Source of the DNA: Hydrogenophaga sp.
GTDB lineage: Bacteria; Pseudomonadota; Gammaproteobacteria; Burkholderiales; Burkholderiaceae_C
NCBI GenBank assembly: GCA_016790705.1
Contig: JAEUOT010000068.1
Location: 1-64,000 of the forward strand
DNA: 64,000 bases
Direction of reading: 5' to 3'
A program made the translations under genes and the position numbers. Of this stretch, positions 1 to 8,242 are shown in pieces. Below the pieces are notes generated by a model that was given only the letters and a program-made list of their open reading frames with translations, did not search any database and was not told where the DNA came from. Position 1 is the first letter of the stretch. The number at the start of each line of letters is the position of its first letter.

Positions 1-14
1 CGACTGAACCCCTT

Positions 15-350
15 GTGACCGACGAGCAGCGCGCGCAGTTGCTGGAGAACGGACATGCTCGCGCCGCTGACGCGCAGGTCGACCTGTGGCCCGTGGTACG
101 TCTTTTCACGCCGGACGCGCACGCGACCTGGCTGCTCGCAGTGCTCGACCCAGCCGATGGCGACACCGCTTGGGGGCTGTGCGACGTGGGTATCGGCATG
201 CCCGAACTGGGCACCATCAAGCTGTCGGACCTGGCAGTCATCGTCGGTCCCGACCAGTTTCCTGTTCGGCGCGACCTGCACTTCCATGCCGTGCGGCCGA
301 TGTCGGAATACCTGCGGCTGGCACAAGCCAACGGCTCGATCACGGATTGA
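15..350 (+). CDS. DUF2958 domain protein of the ICE backbone
   Basis: The 111-residue product reads as a DUF2958 protein, with the core LWPVVRLFTPDAHATWLL, an acidic AVLDPADGDTAWGLCDVG stretch and a C-terminal HFHAVRPMSEYL. This small family of unknown function is common in the left arm of Tn4371-type ICEs. The start is GTG. A TGA at 5-7 probably ends the preceding gene, which lies outside the window, so the two would be closely spaced in one operon. The length is about normal for the family and nothing is missing. The family call rests on recall of its sequence pattern and on the ICE context; no biochemical role is known. Confidence 0.7.
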   Translation: MTDEQRAQLLENGHARAADAQVDLWPVVRLFTPDAHATWLLAVLDPADGDTAWGLCDVGIGMPELGTIKLSDLAVIVGPDQFPVRRDLHFHAVRPMSEYLRLAQANGSITD

Positions 351-643
351 GCCAAGGATCGACGTGTGCGTCAGACCCTATGGGTCCGACTGCTGCTGAT
401 GCCATTCCCGGTCACGATCCAGACCGAAATGGACATGACAAACACGCTGCACCACGCCATGGTCAGTCTTGCCGCGATGGTCTTCCACCACGTGGCCGTC
501 GCTTCGGGCGCGATCTTGGCGAGCCCGGCCACCATCGGACGATGAAGCACCGCACAGCCCCTCATGACCGGATCGCCGACCGATGAACCCGTAGCCCTTG
601 CCGGCCGATGCGACGTTCCCGCACAAGAACAGGGAGTTCGCAT
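351..643. other. Intergenic stretch with a hairpin, no supported gene
   Basis: The 293 bases between the DUF2958 and DUF2285 genes hold only overlapping open frames of arginine-rich, shadow-like composition on both strands. A near-perfect inverted repeat at 370-390 (arms GTCAGACCC and GGGTCCGAC, loop TAT, one mismatch) lies 20 bases after the DUF2958 stop and could be a weak terminator, although no T-run follows. The purine-rich AGGGAG at 631-636 serves the next gene. Confidence 0.4.
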
Positions 644-1465
644 ATGGTCAATCTCAAGGACGGCCAGCAGGTCGCTCGGCCGCCGCCCTGGCACGCCAGC
701 GCGGCCTACCTCTACGTGCTGCACCTGGACGGCCCTGCGCTGGCCTGGGAGTACCTACGGCGCCACCCCGGCTACCGCCAGGCCTGGCGCGCGCAGGCCG
801 CTGACGCCGCGCAGCCCTGGGGCTTGCGCACGCTGGAAAACCCGGCGCTGGATGCGCGCGAAGCGCTGCCCGACTGGCTCAACGCCCGGGCCTGCACCAT
901 TTGCGTGATACCCGACGAGGACCCCACCCCCGAGACTTCCCCCTTCGAGCTCTGGCGCCTACCAGGTCGCAAGCTGTTGCAGCACGATGGCCGAGGCCTC
1001 GTGCTCGCCTCGCGCTGGCCCGGCTCTTGTGTACGCCTGATGCTGTCGCCCGAGTTGCACGATGGCATGCCGCACGCCTTTGCCATGCGCGCCTGCCGAG
1101 AACCCGGTGCACGTTACCGTGACCTGGCGAACGCTTTGGACCAGTTGGCCGCCGCCAGTCGCTGCGAGCCCTCAGCCGCAACCTGTCCACGGCCCAGCCA
1201 AAGTGCCCTGCAGGCGCTGCTGACTCTGCAAGCACTAGACGCAAATCAGACAGGTGCCTCGCTGCGCGAAATCGCCGAAGGGCTGTTCGGCTCGGCCGAG
1301 GTCGCGTCCGACTGGCACGCCGACAGCGCATTGCGTGCCCGCGTGCGGCGCCTGGTGCAGCGTGGCCGCGCTCTGGTGGATGGCGGCTACCGAGAACTGG
1401 CCGGTCTCGATCAGCTCGCCCCTCCGCCCCTGGGACGAAACAGCCCCACCCCAGATCGTCCCTGA
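644..1465 (+). CDS. DUF2285 domain protein (predicted regulator, ICE backbone)
   Basis: The protein has 273 residues from the ATG at 644, chosen because AGGGAG lies 8 bases upstream; an in-frame ATG at 608 would add an unrelated basic leader. The N-terminal part (PPWHASAAYLYVLHLDGPALAWEYLRRHPGYRQAW) matches the short domain that precedes DUF2285 in ICE proteins. The C-terminal third (QALLTLQALDANQTGASLREIAEGLFG, then ALRARVRRLVQRGRALVDGGYREL) is typical DUF2285 and resembles a helix-turn-helix. Such proteins are regular members of the Tn4371-type left arm. A DNA-binding role is inferred from the fold-like pattern; there is no direct evidence of a target. Confidence 0.72.
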   Translation: MVNLKDGQQVARPPPWHASAAYLYVLHLDGPALAWEYLRRHPGYRQAWRAQAADAAQPWGLRTLENPALDAREALPDWLNARACTICVIPDEDPTPETSPFELWRLPGRKLLQHDGRGLVLASRWPGSCVRLMLSPELHDGMPHAFAMRACREPGARYRDLANALDQLAAASRCEPSAATCPRPSQSALQALLTLQALDANQTGASLREIAEGLFGSAEVASDWHADSALRARVRRLVQRGRALVDGGYRELAGLDQLAPPPLGRNSPTPDRP

Positions 1466-1498
1466 GCAGAACGCCCGCGCTTCCTGAGACTGCCTCCA

Positions 1499-1522
1499 CC
1501 CGCCTGCAACCCCGCAGGCGGG
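1499..1522. terminator. GC-rich hairpin between DUF2285 and AlpA-type genes
   Basis: Perfect 9-base arms CCCGCCTGC and GCAGGCGGG surround a six-base loop. There is no clear T-run afterwards, so it may act as an attenuator or RNA-stabilising structure rather than a strong intrinsic terminator. Confidence 0.45.
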
Positions 1523-1549
1523 CCTTCCTGACCGATGGAGGCGCCTCTC

Positions 1550-1858
1550 ATGCGACCCTTTCCCTTGCGGCCTGCCGCCGCACCCGCTCACTCGCCGCAG
1601 GCCTCCGCACAAGCTGCGGCCAAGCCGCAACCGCCGCGCTACCTCACCAACGACGAGGCCGCCGACTACCTGCGCCTGTCGCCGCGCACGCTGGAGAAAC
1701 AGCGTGTCATCGGCGGCGGACCGCGCTTCCGCAAGTTCGGCCGGCGCGTCATGTACGCCGTCACCGACCTCGACACCTGGGCCGACCAGTGCAGCTTCGA
1801 GGCCACGTCCGACCCCGAGTACGCCGAGCACCACTCGGCCGACAGCCGTGCGCGTTGA
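1550..1858 (+). CDS. AlpA/MerR-type helix-turn-helix protein
   Basis: The product has 102 residues from the ATG at 1550, preferred over the ATG at 1535 because GGAGG (1537-1541) then sits as a ribosome binding site. A proline/alanine-rich leader is followed by YLTNDEAADYLRLSPRTLEKQRVIGGGPRFRKFGRRVMYAVTDLDTW, the winged helix-turn-helix of the HTH_17 excisionase/AlpA group (DEAA, LRLSPRTLEK recognition helix, RVMY wing). Proteins like this sit immediately before repA in Tn4371-like ICEs and probably regulate replication, partition or transfer genes. It is distinct from the second AlpA-like gene next to the integrase at 46113. Confidence 0.8.
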   Translation: MRPFPLRPAAAPAHSPQASAQAAAKPQPPRYLTNDEAADYLRLSPRTLEKQRVIGGGPRFRKFGRRVMYAVTDLDTWADQCSFEATSDPEYAEHHSADSRAR

Positions 1859-1893
1859 GGGGCGCTACGCGCCCGCCCCCTTGCCAATTGCCA

Positions 1894-2739
1894 ATGACCT
1901 TGCCTGCGCCACGCCCCCAGCGCCCGGCGGAGCAACTCGACCTGTTCCGTGCGCTGCCGGGCGACATGGCGCCGCGCGACAGCCAGGACCTGATGGCCTA
2001 CCCTTTCTTCTCGCTGGCCAAGTCCCGCCGCATCAAGCCCATCGACTTTCGCAGCGGCAACGTCGCCATCCGGGTGGAGGGCACGCAGGAACACGGCATC
2101 GCCACCATCTGGGACGCCGACATCCTCATCTGGGCCGCCAGCCAGATCGTGGAGGCGCGCGACGCCGGCATCACCACCTCGCGCCTCATGCGCGCCCGGC
2201 CCTACGAAATCCTGCGCTTCATCGGGCGCGGTGTGTCGCTGCGCGACTACCAGCGCCTCAAGGCCGCGCTGGATCGCCTGCAGTCCACCACGGTGGCCAC
2301 GTCCATCCGCGAGACCACCGGTCGGCGCCTGCACCGCTTCTCCTGGATCAACGAATGGAAGGAGCTGGCCGATGCCCGCGGCACGCCGCTGGGCATCGAG
2401 CTGATCTTGCCGGACTGGTTCTATGCGGGCGTGCTGGACGCGGCCCTGGTGCTCACCATCGACCCGGCCTATTTCGACCTCACCGGCGGCATCGAGCGCT
2501 GGCTCTACCGCCTGGTGCGCAAACACGGCGGCCACCAGCCCGGTGGCTGGCAGTTCGACTTCAAGCACCTGCACCGCAAGTCCGGCAGCACCGCCAAGCC
2601 GCACGACTTTGCCTGCGACCTGCGCGCCCTGGTGGCTCGGCAGTCCATGCCCGGCTACCGCCTGGGCATCGTGCGCATGCCTGGCACGGGTGCCGAGGTG
2701 CTGACCTTCCGGCCGGTGTCATCCACGGCACGGGGATAA
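1894..2739 (+). CDS. repA: Replication initiator protein A (RepA)
   Basis: The 281-residue protein starts at the ATG at 1894; in-frame codons further upstream overlap the previous gene and encode basic, unrelated sequence. The body (SQDLMAYPFFSLAKSRR, FRSGNVAIRVEGTQEHGIATIWDADILIWAASQI, then SVLR-like YEILRFIGRG and DYQRLKAALDRLQSTTVATSIRE) is the RepA family of plasmids and Tn4371-like ICEs, a tandem winged-helix initiator. It would bind iterons and recruit the replisome to the circular ICE intermediate. Three iteron-like repeats start 25 bases after its stop, which supports this role. The reading of the gene as a true initiator rather than a degenerate backbone relic is inference. Confidence 0.85.
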   Translation: MTLPAPRPQRPAEQLDLFRALPGDMAPRDSQDLMAYPFFSLAKSRRIKPIDFRSGNVAIRVEGTQEHGIATIWDADILIWAASQIVEARDAGITTSRLMRARPYEILRFIGRGVSLRDYQRLKAALDRLQSTTVATSIRETTGRRLHRFSWINEWKELADARGTPLGIELILPDWFYAGVLDAALVLTIDPAYFDLTGGIERWLYRLVRKHGGHQPGGWQFDFKHLHRKSGSTAKPHDFACDLRALVARQSMPGYRLGIVRMPGTGAEVLTFRPVSSTARG

Positions 2740-2763
2740 GCGGTTCATGGCCTGTGGACGGGC

Positions 2764-2829
2764 TCGTGCCATCGGGCGTGTCCCGCCTCGTGCTATCCGG
2801 CGTGCCTCCATCGTGCCATCAGGCGTGCC
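2764..2829 (+). repeat. Three iteron-like direct repeats after repA
   Basis: Three 19-base copies of TCGTGCYATCNGGCGTGYC lie at 2764-2782, 2788-2806 and 2811-2829, in the same orientation and spaced 24 and 23 bases start to start, close to two helical turns. They differ at only two or three positions each. Their place between repA and parA fits RepA-binding iterons of a replication origin or an autoregulatory operator. The following stretch (about 2870-2910) is less GC-rich than its surroundings and could be the unwinding site or the parA promoter. Confidence 0.65.
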
Positions 2830-2983
2830 GATCAGCCGCCAGCCCAACGGCGGCGCGGGTTGTCGTCTGCCGTAACGTACCTAACCCAATTCATCTAACT
2901 GGTGGTGAGAGCGCGCCGTTTCGGTGGACAAGTACCGACCGGCAGGCTGTCGCCGCCGCGCTTCGAGCGGAAGGGACCACGCC

Positions 2984-3622
2984 GTGATCCTTGCCCTGCT
3001 CAACCAGAAAGGTGGCGTGGGCAAGACCACGCTGGCCACCCACATCGCGGGCGAACTCGCTTTGCGCGGTCATCAGGTGGTGCTGCTCGATGCGGACCCG
3101 CAGGGCTCTGCCCTCGACTGGACCCAACGCCGCAGCCAGCAGGGCCTGCCCCGGCTGTTCAGCGCCGTGGGCCTGGCCCGCGAGACCCTGCACCAGGAAG
3201 CGCCCGAGCTGGCCCGGCGGGTTGATCACGTCGTCATCGACGGCCCGCCGCGCATCGCGGCGCTGGCGCGCTCCGCGTTGCTGGCGGCCGACCGTGTGGT
3301 CATCCCGGTGCAGCCCAGCCCCTACGACCTGTGGGCCAGCGCCGAGATGGTGGCGCTGATCCGCGAAGCCCAGGTGTTTCGCCCGGCGCTGCGCGCGGCG
3401 TTTGTCATCAACCGCCGCGTCAGCACCACCGTCATCGGCCGCGAAGCGCGCCAGGCGCTGGCCGATCAGCCACTGCCTGCGCTGCGCTCTGAAGTGCACC
3501 AGCGCATCGTGTTTGCCGACAGCGTGGCCGCCGGCCGGTTGGCCTGCGAAACCGCACCCGACAGCGCCGCCGCGCGCGAGGTGGCCGCGCTGGTCGATGA
3601 ACTGCTGCGGTGGCCGTCATGA
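2984..3622 (+). CDS. parA: ParA-family partition ATPase
   Basis: The 212-residue protein uses a GTG start at 2984, placed so that the deviant Walker A motif NQKGGVGKTT begins at residue 7, as in ParA/MinD proteins without an N-terminal HTH. Walker A' follows (VVLLDADPQGSALDW, near 33-47), then VVIDGPPRIAALARSALLAADRVVIPVQPSPYDLWA. It is the short type Ib ParA (ParF-like) that works with a small centromere-binding partner, here the overlapping gene at 3619. In Tn4371-type ICEs it stabilises the excised circle. Start and family are clear; the partner assignment is inferred from the ATGA overlap. Confidence 0.9.
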   Translation: MILALLNQKGGVGKTTLATHIAGELALRGHQVVLLDADPQGSALDWTQRRSQQGLPRLFSAVGLARETLHQEAPELARRVDHVVIDGPPRIAALARSALLAADRVVIPVQPSPYDLWASAEMVALIREAQVFRPALRAAFVINRRVSTTVIGREARQALADQPLPALRSEVHQRIVFADSVAAGRLACETAPDSAAAREVAALVDELLRWPS

Positions 3623-3891
3623 CGGTAGAACACCCACTGCGTGGCAAACGCATCGCCATCGGCGCACGCCCGCCCGCCGCCCCTCAGGCCGAGGCCTGGG
3701 TGCGCCAGGGTGATGGCGAGGCGCTGCAGAAAGGCGATCTGTTCACCGCCCGCCTGACGCTGGACGTCACGCCCGCCATGCGCGCACGCATCAAGGTCTC
3801 GGCGTTCACCCAGGGCACCACCGTGGCCGAGCTGCTGCGCGCCTTGCTTGAGCGCGAATTCCCGGAACCCCGTTCGGAGACATCCCCATGA
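3619..3891 (+). CDS. Small partition partner protein (ParG/ParB-like)
   Basis: The 90-residue product starts with the ATG that overlaps the parA stop (ATGA), so translation is probably coupled. The N-terminus is basic and unstructured (HPLRGKRIAIGARPP). The C-terminal half, LTLDVTPAMRARIKVSAFTQGTTVAELLRALLEREF, has the strand-helix-helix pattern of a ribbon-helix-helix DNA-binding dimer. This is the organisation of ParG-like centromere binders that partner ParF-type ATPases. Many annotations call such genes ParB, but no ParB fold is visible. The parS site is not identified; the spacer upstream of parA is a candidate. Confidence 0.7.
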   Translation: MTVEHPLRGKRIAIGARPPAAPQAEAWVRQGDGEALQKGDLFTARLTLDVTPAMRARIKVSAFTQGTTVAELLRALLEREFPEPRSETSP

Positions 3892-4469
3892 ACATGCACA
3901 CCACGCCCGATGGCACGGTTTCGCCCAGCGCAGCGCATTCGCCGCTGCCGCACCCTCTTGCGCTGCAACACAGCCCGGCTGGAACTCCGCCGCTGACACG
4001 TGTCTCGCTGGCCTATGTCCACCAGCGGTTCAACCTCTATCTGCGCTTTGGGCAGCCCGAACGCACCTTGCAACTCGACCACTGGCGTCGCTGCGCAATC
4101 TTCAATCCGTCTGCCATCTTCTGCCGCGTGCGCTGGCAGGCCAACGACCACGGCACAACGCTGTGGCAGTTGATGGTGCTTCAGGCCGGCACCCCACTGG
4201 AAACCTTGCAGCGCCTGCCCGGCGTTCGCCCCGGGGCGCGCCTATTGCTGAACGTTGAAGGCGAACTCAAGGTACGCGCCGTGTTGCAACAGATAGACGT
4301 CATCGAGGCACAAGGCGTCGATGTCTGCACCGTCGCCACCGCGTACTGGGGCACGCTTGGCAACCGTCTTGCGGCCTGGACCTCTGGCCCTTCGGTCGCT
4401 CCACTTCAACTGCCCGCATACAGCGCCGACCGCCATGCCGCCACGCGGGCCGCGAGGGACTTGCCATGA
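3888..4469 (+). CDS. DUF2840 domain protein
   Basis: The 193-residue protein overlaps both neighbours by four bases (ATGA at each end), which marks a tightly coupled parA-partner-DUF2840-traF operon. The conserved core runs from TRVSLAYVHQRFNLYLRFGQP through WQANDHGTTLWQLMVLQAG and GVRPGARLLLNVEGELKVRAVLQQIDVIEAQGVD to VATAYWGTLGNRLAA, matching DUF2840. The function is unknown. The family is found almost only between parA and traF of conjugative elements, which suggests a role in transfer or its control. No signal peptide or transmembrane helix is seen. Confidence 0.8.
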   Translation: MNMHTTPDGTVSPSAAHSPLPHPLALQHSPAGTPPLTRVSLAYVHQRFNLYLRFGQPERTLQLDHWRRCAIFNPSAIFCRVRWQANDHGTTLWQLMVLQAGTPLETLQRLPGVRPGARLLLNVEGELKVRAVLQQIDVIEAQGVDVCTVATAYWGTLGNRLAAWTSGPSVAPLQLPAYSADRHAATRAARDLP

Positions 4470-5029
4470 GCAGCTCGCGAGCTTCCGTCCTTGTCCTCGG
4501 CAGCGCAGCGACCGTCGCATTGGCTGCCCTAGCCTGGGCCTCGTTCGCCAAGCCCTTGCCACGCCTGGTCTACAACCCGTCGGACAGCGTGCCGGTAGGC
4601 TGGTACCGCGTCGATCTGACGGTGCAACAGCCAACGTCGGGCACCACACCTGAGCCAGCACCGCTCCAGATCGGCAGCATCGTGCTTGTGCGCCTACCTG
4701 CCCACACCGCTGCGCTGGCCGCGCAGCGCGGCTACCTGCCGCTGAAGTTGCCGCTGCTCAAACGCGTGGGCGCCGTGGCACCACAGCGCGTGTGCATCAT
4801 TGGTCAGACCTTGCGCATCGACGGCAACTTCGTGACCACCACGTTGCGCGCGGACCGCCTGGGTCGCCCTCTGCACGGCTGGCCGCAGTGCCGCCGCTTG
4901 CGGTCTGGCGAAGTGTTCCTGCTCAGCGCAACAAATCCGGCGTCGTTCGACAGTCGCTATTTCGGGCCGGTGCTCAGCACCGATGTCATCGGCACTGCGC
5001 ACCCGCTGTGGCTGGAGTCCCAGCCATGA
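4466..5029 (+). CDS. traF: TraF-type conjugal transfer peptidase (S26)
   Basis: The 187-residue protein has an N-terminal membrane anchor (residues 8-28, VLVLGSAATVALAALAWASF). The box YNPSDSVPVGWYR carries the probable nucleophile Ser41 in S-x-P-x-G-x-Y. The second catalytic region PLLKRVGAV supplies the general-base lysine, and a C-terminal FLLSATNPASFDSRYFGPV box follows. TraF of IncP plasmids cleaves and circularises the TrbC pilin, and the trbC gene is present at 37320. The start overlaps DUF2840 by ATGA. The length and both catalytic boxes are normal, so the enzyme should be active. Confidence 0.9.
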   Translation: MSSSRASVLVLGSAATVALAALAWASFAKPLPRLVYNPSDSVPVGWYRVDLTVQQPTSGTTPEPAPLQIGSIVLVRLPAHTAALAAQRGYLPLKLPLLKRVGAVAPQRVCIIGQTLRIDGNFVTTTLRADRLGRPLHGWPQCRRLRSGEVFLLSATNPASFDSRYFGPVLSTDVIGTAHPLWLESQP

Positions 5030-5300
5030 CGGCCGCGCGACGGCTGTCGCCGCAGCCGCCGGTGCATCGCCTCACCGTGCCCGCCGGCCCGGTGGACGGC
5101 ACAGGTGCACTGAGAAAGATGCAGGGCAAGATAAAAGGTCGCGGCACCCGGCCGCTTGAATACCCTGTCTGCACGTGGGGTTGGCGCGGCACGCGCCTGG
5201 GAGCGGGAGCGTGCCGCGACAGCGCGCAATGCCGCGGCGGCATTGGCGAAGACGCGTGCTTCGTTCGCCCGGCTGCGCTGCTCTTGGATGGAGACACAGC
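5030..5300 (+). other. Spacer before the relaxase; candidate oriT
   Basis: These 271 bases separate traF from the relaxase gene, the longest gap in an otherwise overlapping operon. An open frame starts with an ATG overlapping the traF stop (5026-5304), but its product shows no recognisable family and may be the remnant of a small gene. An inverted repeat at about 5141-5155 (GCGGC, ACCCG, GCCGC) is followed by TACCCTGT at 5161-5168, which resembles the YATCCTGY nick region used by IncP/VirD2-type relaxases. The match is imperfect and the oriT reading is inference from position and pattern. Confidence 0.35.
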
Positions 5301-7256
5301 ATGAGCAATCCAGACGATGTCCGCTTCAGAGTGCGGCCCGGTGCTCCGAAACAGCGAGGCGCAGCCTTCATCAACAAGGTGCTGCGCGAGACCAACAAGG
5401 CCGGCGCAAAGCTCGGCAAGACGATTGGGAAAGCCAGCCAGCGGCCCGGCTCCAGGTTGGGGCGCGGCCACGTCGCAGCCCGTTTTGCCGGAGCTTCGCT
5501 CATGCCCAATGCCCGGCGCGTGACGATCAAGGCTCGGCTGGTCAATCTGTCCAAGGCTGGGCTGCGTTCGACCGCCGCGCACCTGCGCTACATCGAACGC
5601 GAAGGGGTGGATCGCCAAGGCGGTCCGGGCCACTCCTATGGTACGACCACCGACGCGGCGGATACCGCTGCTTTCGAGGAGCGCGGGCGCGAGGATCGGC
5701 ACCAGTTTCGCTTCATCGTTTCACCGGAAGATGCCGAACAACTCGACGATCTGCGCACCTATACCCGGCACCTGATGGCGCGCATTGAGTCCGACATGGG
5801 CACCCGGCTGGAATGGGTGGCAGTAGATCACTGGAACACCGACAACCCACACACGCACGTCGTCCTGCGCGGCAAGGACGACACTGGCAAAGACCTCATC
5901 ATTTCCCGCGACTACATCGCCGAGGGGATGCGCCGTCGGGCCGCTGAACTGGCAACCGAGTGGCTGGGGCCGCGCACCGAGCTGGAAATCCAGCGTGCTA
6001 TGCAGCGTGAAGTCGACCAGGAGCGATGGACGGGGTTGGACCGCACCTTGCAGCGCGAGGTCAAGGACGGCCTGGTGCTGCCGGACACACTGGCCGCACC
6101 CCGGCTGCTACGCCAGCGACAGATGCTGATCGGCCGCCTGCAGCACTTGCAGCGCATGGGCCTGGCGACCGAAAAGCAGCCCGGCATGTGGGCCATTCAC
6201 GCCGTCGCCGAGTCCACGTTGCGAGCCATGGGCGAGCGTGGCGACATCATCCGCACCATGCAGCGTGCCATGAGCGGCCGGCAGCGCGAGCTGGCCGTGT
6301 TCCAACCCGGCGAGCATGGCCGCGCCATCGTCGGCCGCGTCGTCGGTAAGGGACTGGCCGACGAGCTGCATGACAAGGGCTACCTGATCGTCGACGGGAT
6401 CGACGGCAAGGCGCACTACGTCGCGCTGCCGTCACGCTCGGAGCTGGAGCAATATCCAACCGGCGCCGTGGTGGAGGTGAAAGGCTCGGTCGACGTGCGA
6501 GTCGCCGACCGGAACATCACAGCGCTGGCCGTTGATGGCGTGTACCGCACCGATCACCATCTGGCCGTCGCGCAAGGTCAGGCCACGCCCAACCGTGATC
6601 CGCGTGAGGTGGTGGCGGCGCATGTGCGCCGGCTCGAAGCCCTGCGCCGTGCCGGCATCGTGGAGCGCGAGGCTGAAGGCGTCTGGCGCGTGCCGGGCGA
6701 CCTTGCTGAGCGAGGCCGTCAGTACGACGCGCAACGTCTTGGCGGTGGTGTAGCGGTGGATCTGAAATCACGCCTTACGATTGAGCGGCAGGCCCGAGTG
6801 ATCGGCTCCACCTGGCTTGATCAGCGGTTGATCAGCAGTGGCAGGGGGCTGGGTGACCTGGGCTTTGGTGCCGAGGTCAAGGCTGCGCTGCAGCAACGGG
6901 TTGATTTTCTGGCCGAACAGGGGCTGGCTGAGCAACGCGGGCAACGGGTGATTTTGGCTCCCAATCTGTTGGCGACGTTACGCGGACGCGAGTTGGCAAA
7001 GGCTGCACAGGACATTGCAGCAAAGACCGGCTTGGAGCATCGCCCGGTATCCGACGGTCGGCACGTGGCTGGCATCTATCGCCGCAGCGTCGTGCTGGTC
7101 AGCGGTCGCTTTGCGGTGCTCGATGACAGCATAGGGTTCAGCCTGGTGCCTTGGAAAGGGGCAATCGAGCCTTGGCTAGGACACCATCTCGCAGCGACTG
7201 TGCGCGGCAACCAAGTCTCCTGGGAATTGGGCAGACAGTTGGGGACGGCAGTATAG
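5301..7256 (+). CDS. VirD2-like relaxase with DUF3363 domain
   Basis: The 651-residue protein starts at the ATG at 5301, with GGAG ten bases upstream; the frame is open further upstream but has no support there. The N-terminal relaxase domain holds AHLRYIEREG near residue 94 (Tyr97 is a likely nucleophile), RFIVSPEDAEQL at 137 and the metal-binding triad motif DHWNTDNPHTHVVLRGKD (His177, His184, His186). The remaining 400 residues are the DUF3363 region typical of Tn4371-family relaxases. It would nick oriT and pilot the single strand to TraG. The gene ends with the peptide IEPWLGHHLAATVRGNQVS..., which is repeated in diverged form at 12945. Confidence 0.9.
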   Translation: MSNPDDVRFRVRPGAPKQRGAAFINKVLRETNKAGAKLGKTIGKASQRPGSRLGRGHVAARFAGASLMPNARRVTIKARLVNLSKAGLRSTAAHLRYIEREGVDRQGGPGHSYGTTTDAADTAAFEERGREDRHQFRFIVSPEDAEQLDDLRTYTRHLMARIESDMGTRLEWVAVDHWNTDNPHTHVVLRGKDDTGKDLIISRDYIAEGMRRRAAELATEWLGPRTELEIQRAMQREVDQERWTGLDRTLQREVKDGLVLPDTLAAPRLLRQRQMLIGRLQHLQRMGLATEKQPGMWAIHAVAESTLRAMGERGDIIRTMQRAMSGRQRELAVFQPGEHGRAIVGRVVGKGLADELHDKGYLIVDGIDGKAHYVALPSRSELEQYPTGAVVEVKGSVDVRVADRNITALAVDGVYRTDHHLAVAQGQATPNRDPREVVAAHVRRLEALRRAGIVEREAEGVWRVPGDLAERGRQYDAQRLGGGVAVDLKSRLTIERQARVIGSTWLDQRLISSGRGLGDLGFGAEVKAALQQRVDFLAEQGLAEQRGQRVILAPNLLATLRGRELAKAAQDIAAKTGLEHRPVSDGRHVAGIYRRSVVLVSGRFAVLDDSIGFSLVPWKGAIEPWLGHHLAATVRGNQVSWELGRQLGTAV

Positions 7257-7301
7257 ATAGAGGATGTTCGCTTGGACAAGCCAAACTGCAGGCTGGGTTT
7301 G

Positions 7302-8084
7302 TCAACTCAGACGTGAGCGCACCCAGTTCTGACTACGAAGCATGGCCGGCAGCAATTGCTCAATCATTTCACTGGCGGTCATGCGGTCTGCGCGGCTTGA
7401 AAGGCTCAGCGCACCCACCACAGAGCCCCCGAAGTTATAGAGTGGCACAGCAATAGACCGGACACCTACTTCAATCTCTTCGTTGCTCAACGCATAGCCG
7501 TTATCAGCGCAGGACACCAAGAGCTTACGAAGGCGCACAGGATCCGTGAGAGTGTGCGGCGTCAGCCGACACAGCGGCATGGCATTGAAAAGTGATTCAA
7601 AGTCGGCTCCCGACTTTGAACTCAATAGCACACGTCCAGTCGCTGAGCAGTGCAGCGGCAATCGTGAGCCAACGCCCAGCCCCACCGTCAAACTCTTGCG
7701 TGCGGTAGAGCGAGCCGCAACCATTGCTTCCATTCCATGGAGCACGACCACCGAAGCCGATTCTCGGGTCCGCTCGCTCAAGGCATCCAGCGTGGGCTGC
7801 AACAAGCGAGGCAATCGGGTCGAAGTCGAATACGCATAGGCCAAGCGCAGAACCCCGTGATCAAGCCAGAAGCGTTTGCCATCGGTCCGCGCGTAACCCC
7901 CTTTACACAGTGTCAGCAGACAACGTCGCGCGGCCGCCGGGCTGATACCGACCCGACGAGCGGCCTCAGACGAGGTCAGCCGCGCATGCTCATCGTCGAA
8001 AGCTTCGATCAGGCTCAGCCCCTTGGCGAGGCCAGCGATCAGGTCTTTCTCTTGGGTCGGCGGAGGGCAAGAAGTTACATCCAT
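7302..8084 (-). CDS. tphR: IclR-type regulator of terephthalate genes
   Basis: The 260-residue protein has an N-terminal winged helix (GLSLIEAFDDEHARLTSSEAARRVGISPAAARRCLLTL) and the C-terminal IclR effector domain (SASVVVLHGMEAMVAARS, LPLHCSATGRVLLSS, GYALSNEEIEVGVRSIAVPLYNF). It is divergent from tphC-A2A3BA1, exactly as tphR in Comamonas sp. E6, where it activates the operon with terephthalate as effector. The start at 8084 is preferred over the ATG at 8144, because the latter would put the palindrome at 8131-8143 inside the gene. No strong ribosome binding site is seen for either. Confidence 0.85.
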   Translation of the reverse strand: MDVTSCPPPTQEKDLIAGLAKGLSLIEAFDDEHARLTSSEAARRVGISPAAARRCLLTLCKGGYARTDGKRFWLDHGVLRLAYAYSTSTRLPRLLQPTLDALSERTRESASVVVLHGMEAMVAARSTARKSLTVGLGVGSRLPLHCSATGRVLLSSKSGADFESLFNAMPLCRLTPHTLTDPVRLRKLLVSCADNGYALSNEEIEVGVRSIAVPLYNFGGSVVGALSLSSRADRMTASEMIEQLLPAMLRSQNWVRSRLS

Positions 8085-8119
8085 GGGACTGGCATCACAT
8101 TGACAAGCGTCAAAGATAT

Positions 8120-8147
8120 TTGGCCGTTTATGCGCTATGCGCAATAT
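8120..8147 (+). promoter_or_regulatory. Putative TphR operator and tphC promoter
   Basis: In the tphR-tphC intergenic region a perfect palindrome TGCGCTATGCGCA lies at 8131-8143, with 5-base arms around TAT. It sits between a weak -35-like TTGGCC (8120-8125) and a -10-like CAATAT (8142-8147) with a 16-base spacer. The same arm-TAT-arm layout occurs at the iphR-iphA divergent promoter with a different half-site. Binding by TphR is inferred from position and symmetry. Confidence 0.5.
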
Positions 8148-8242
8148 TGACTATATCAACCTCGGGCGACAAACGCACACTACGCCCCGTTTTGACGACA
8201 TGTCTGGCCTGGCCGGACTTCCACCACCCGAGGAGAAAACTT

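Noticed and set aside
5175-5300. N-terminal extension of the relaxase from 5175
   Set aside because: The extra residues are basic and low in complexity, and the ATG at 5301 has a proper ribosome binding site and matches the expected protein start.
8084-8144. Upstream ATG at 8144 as start of tphR
   Set aside because: It would place the perfect palindrome of the control region inside the coding sequence and adds 20 residues not typical of IclR proteins.
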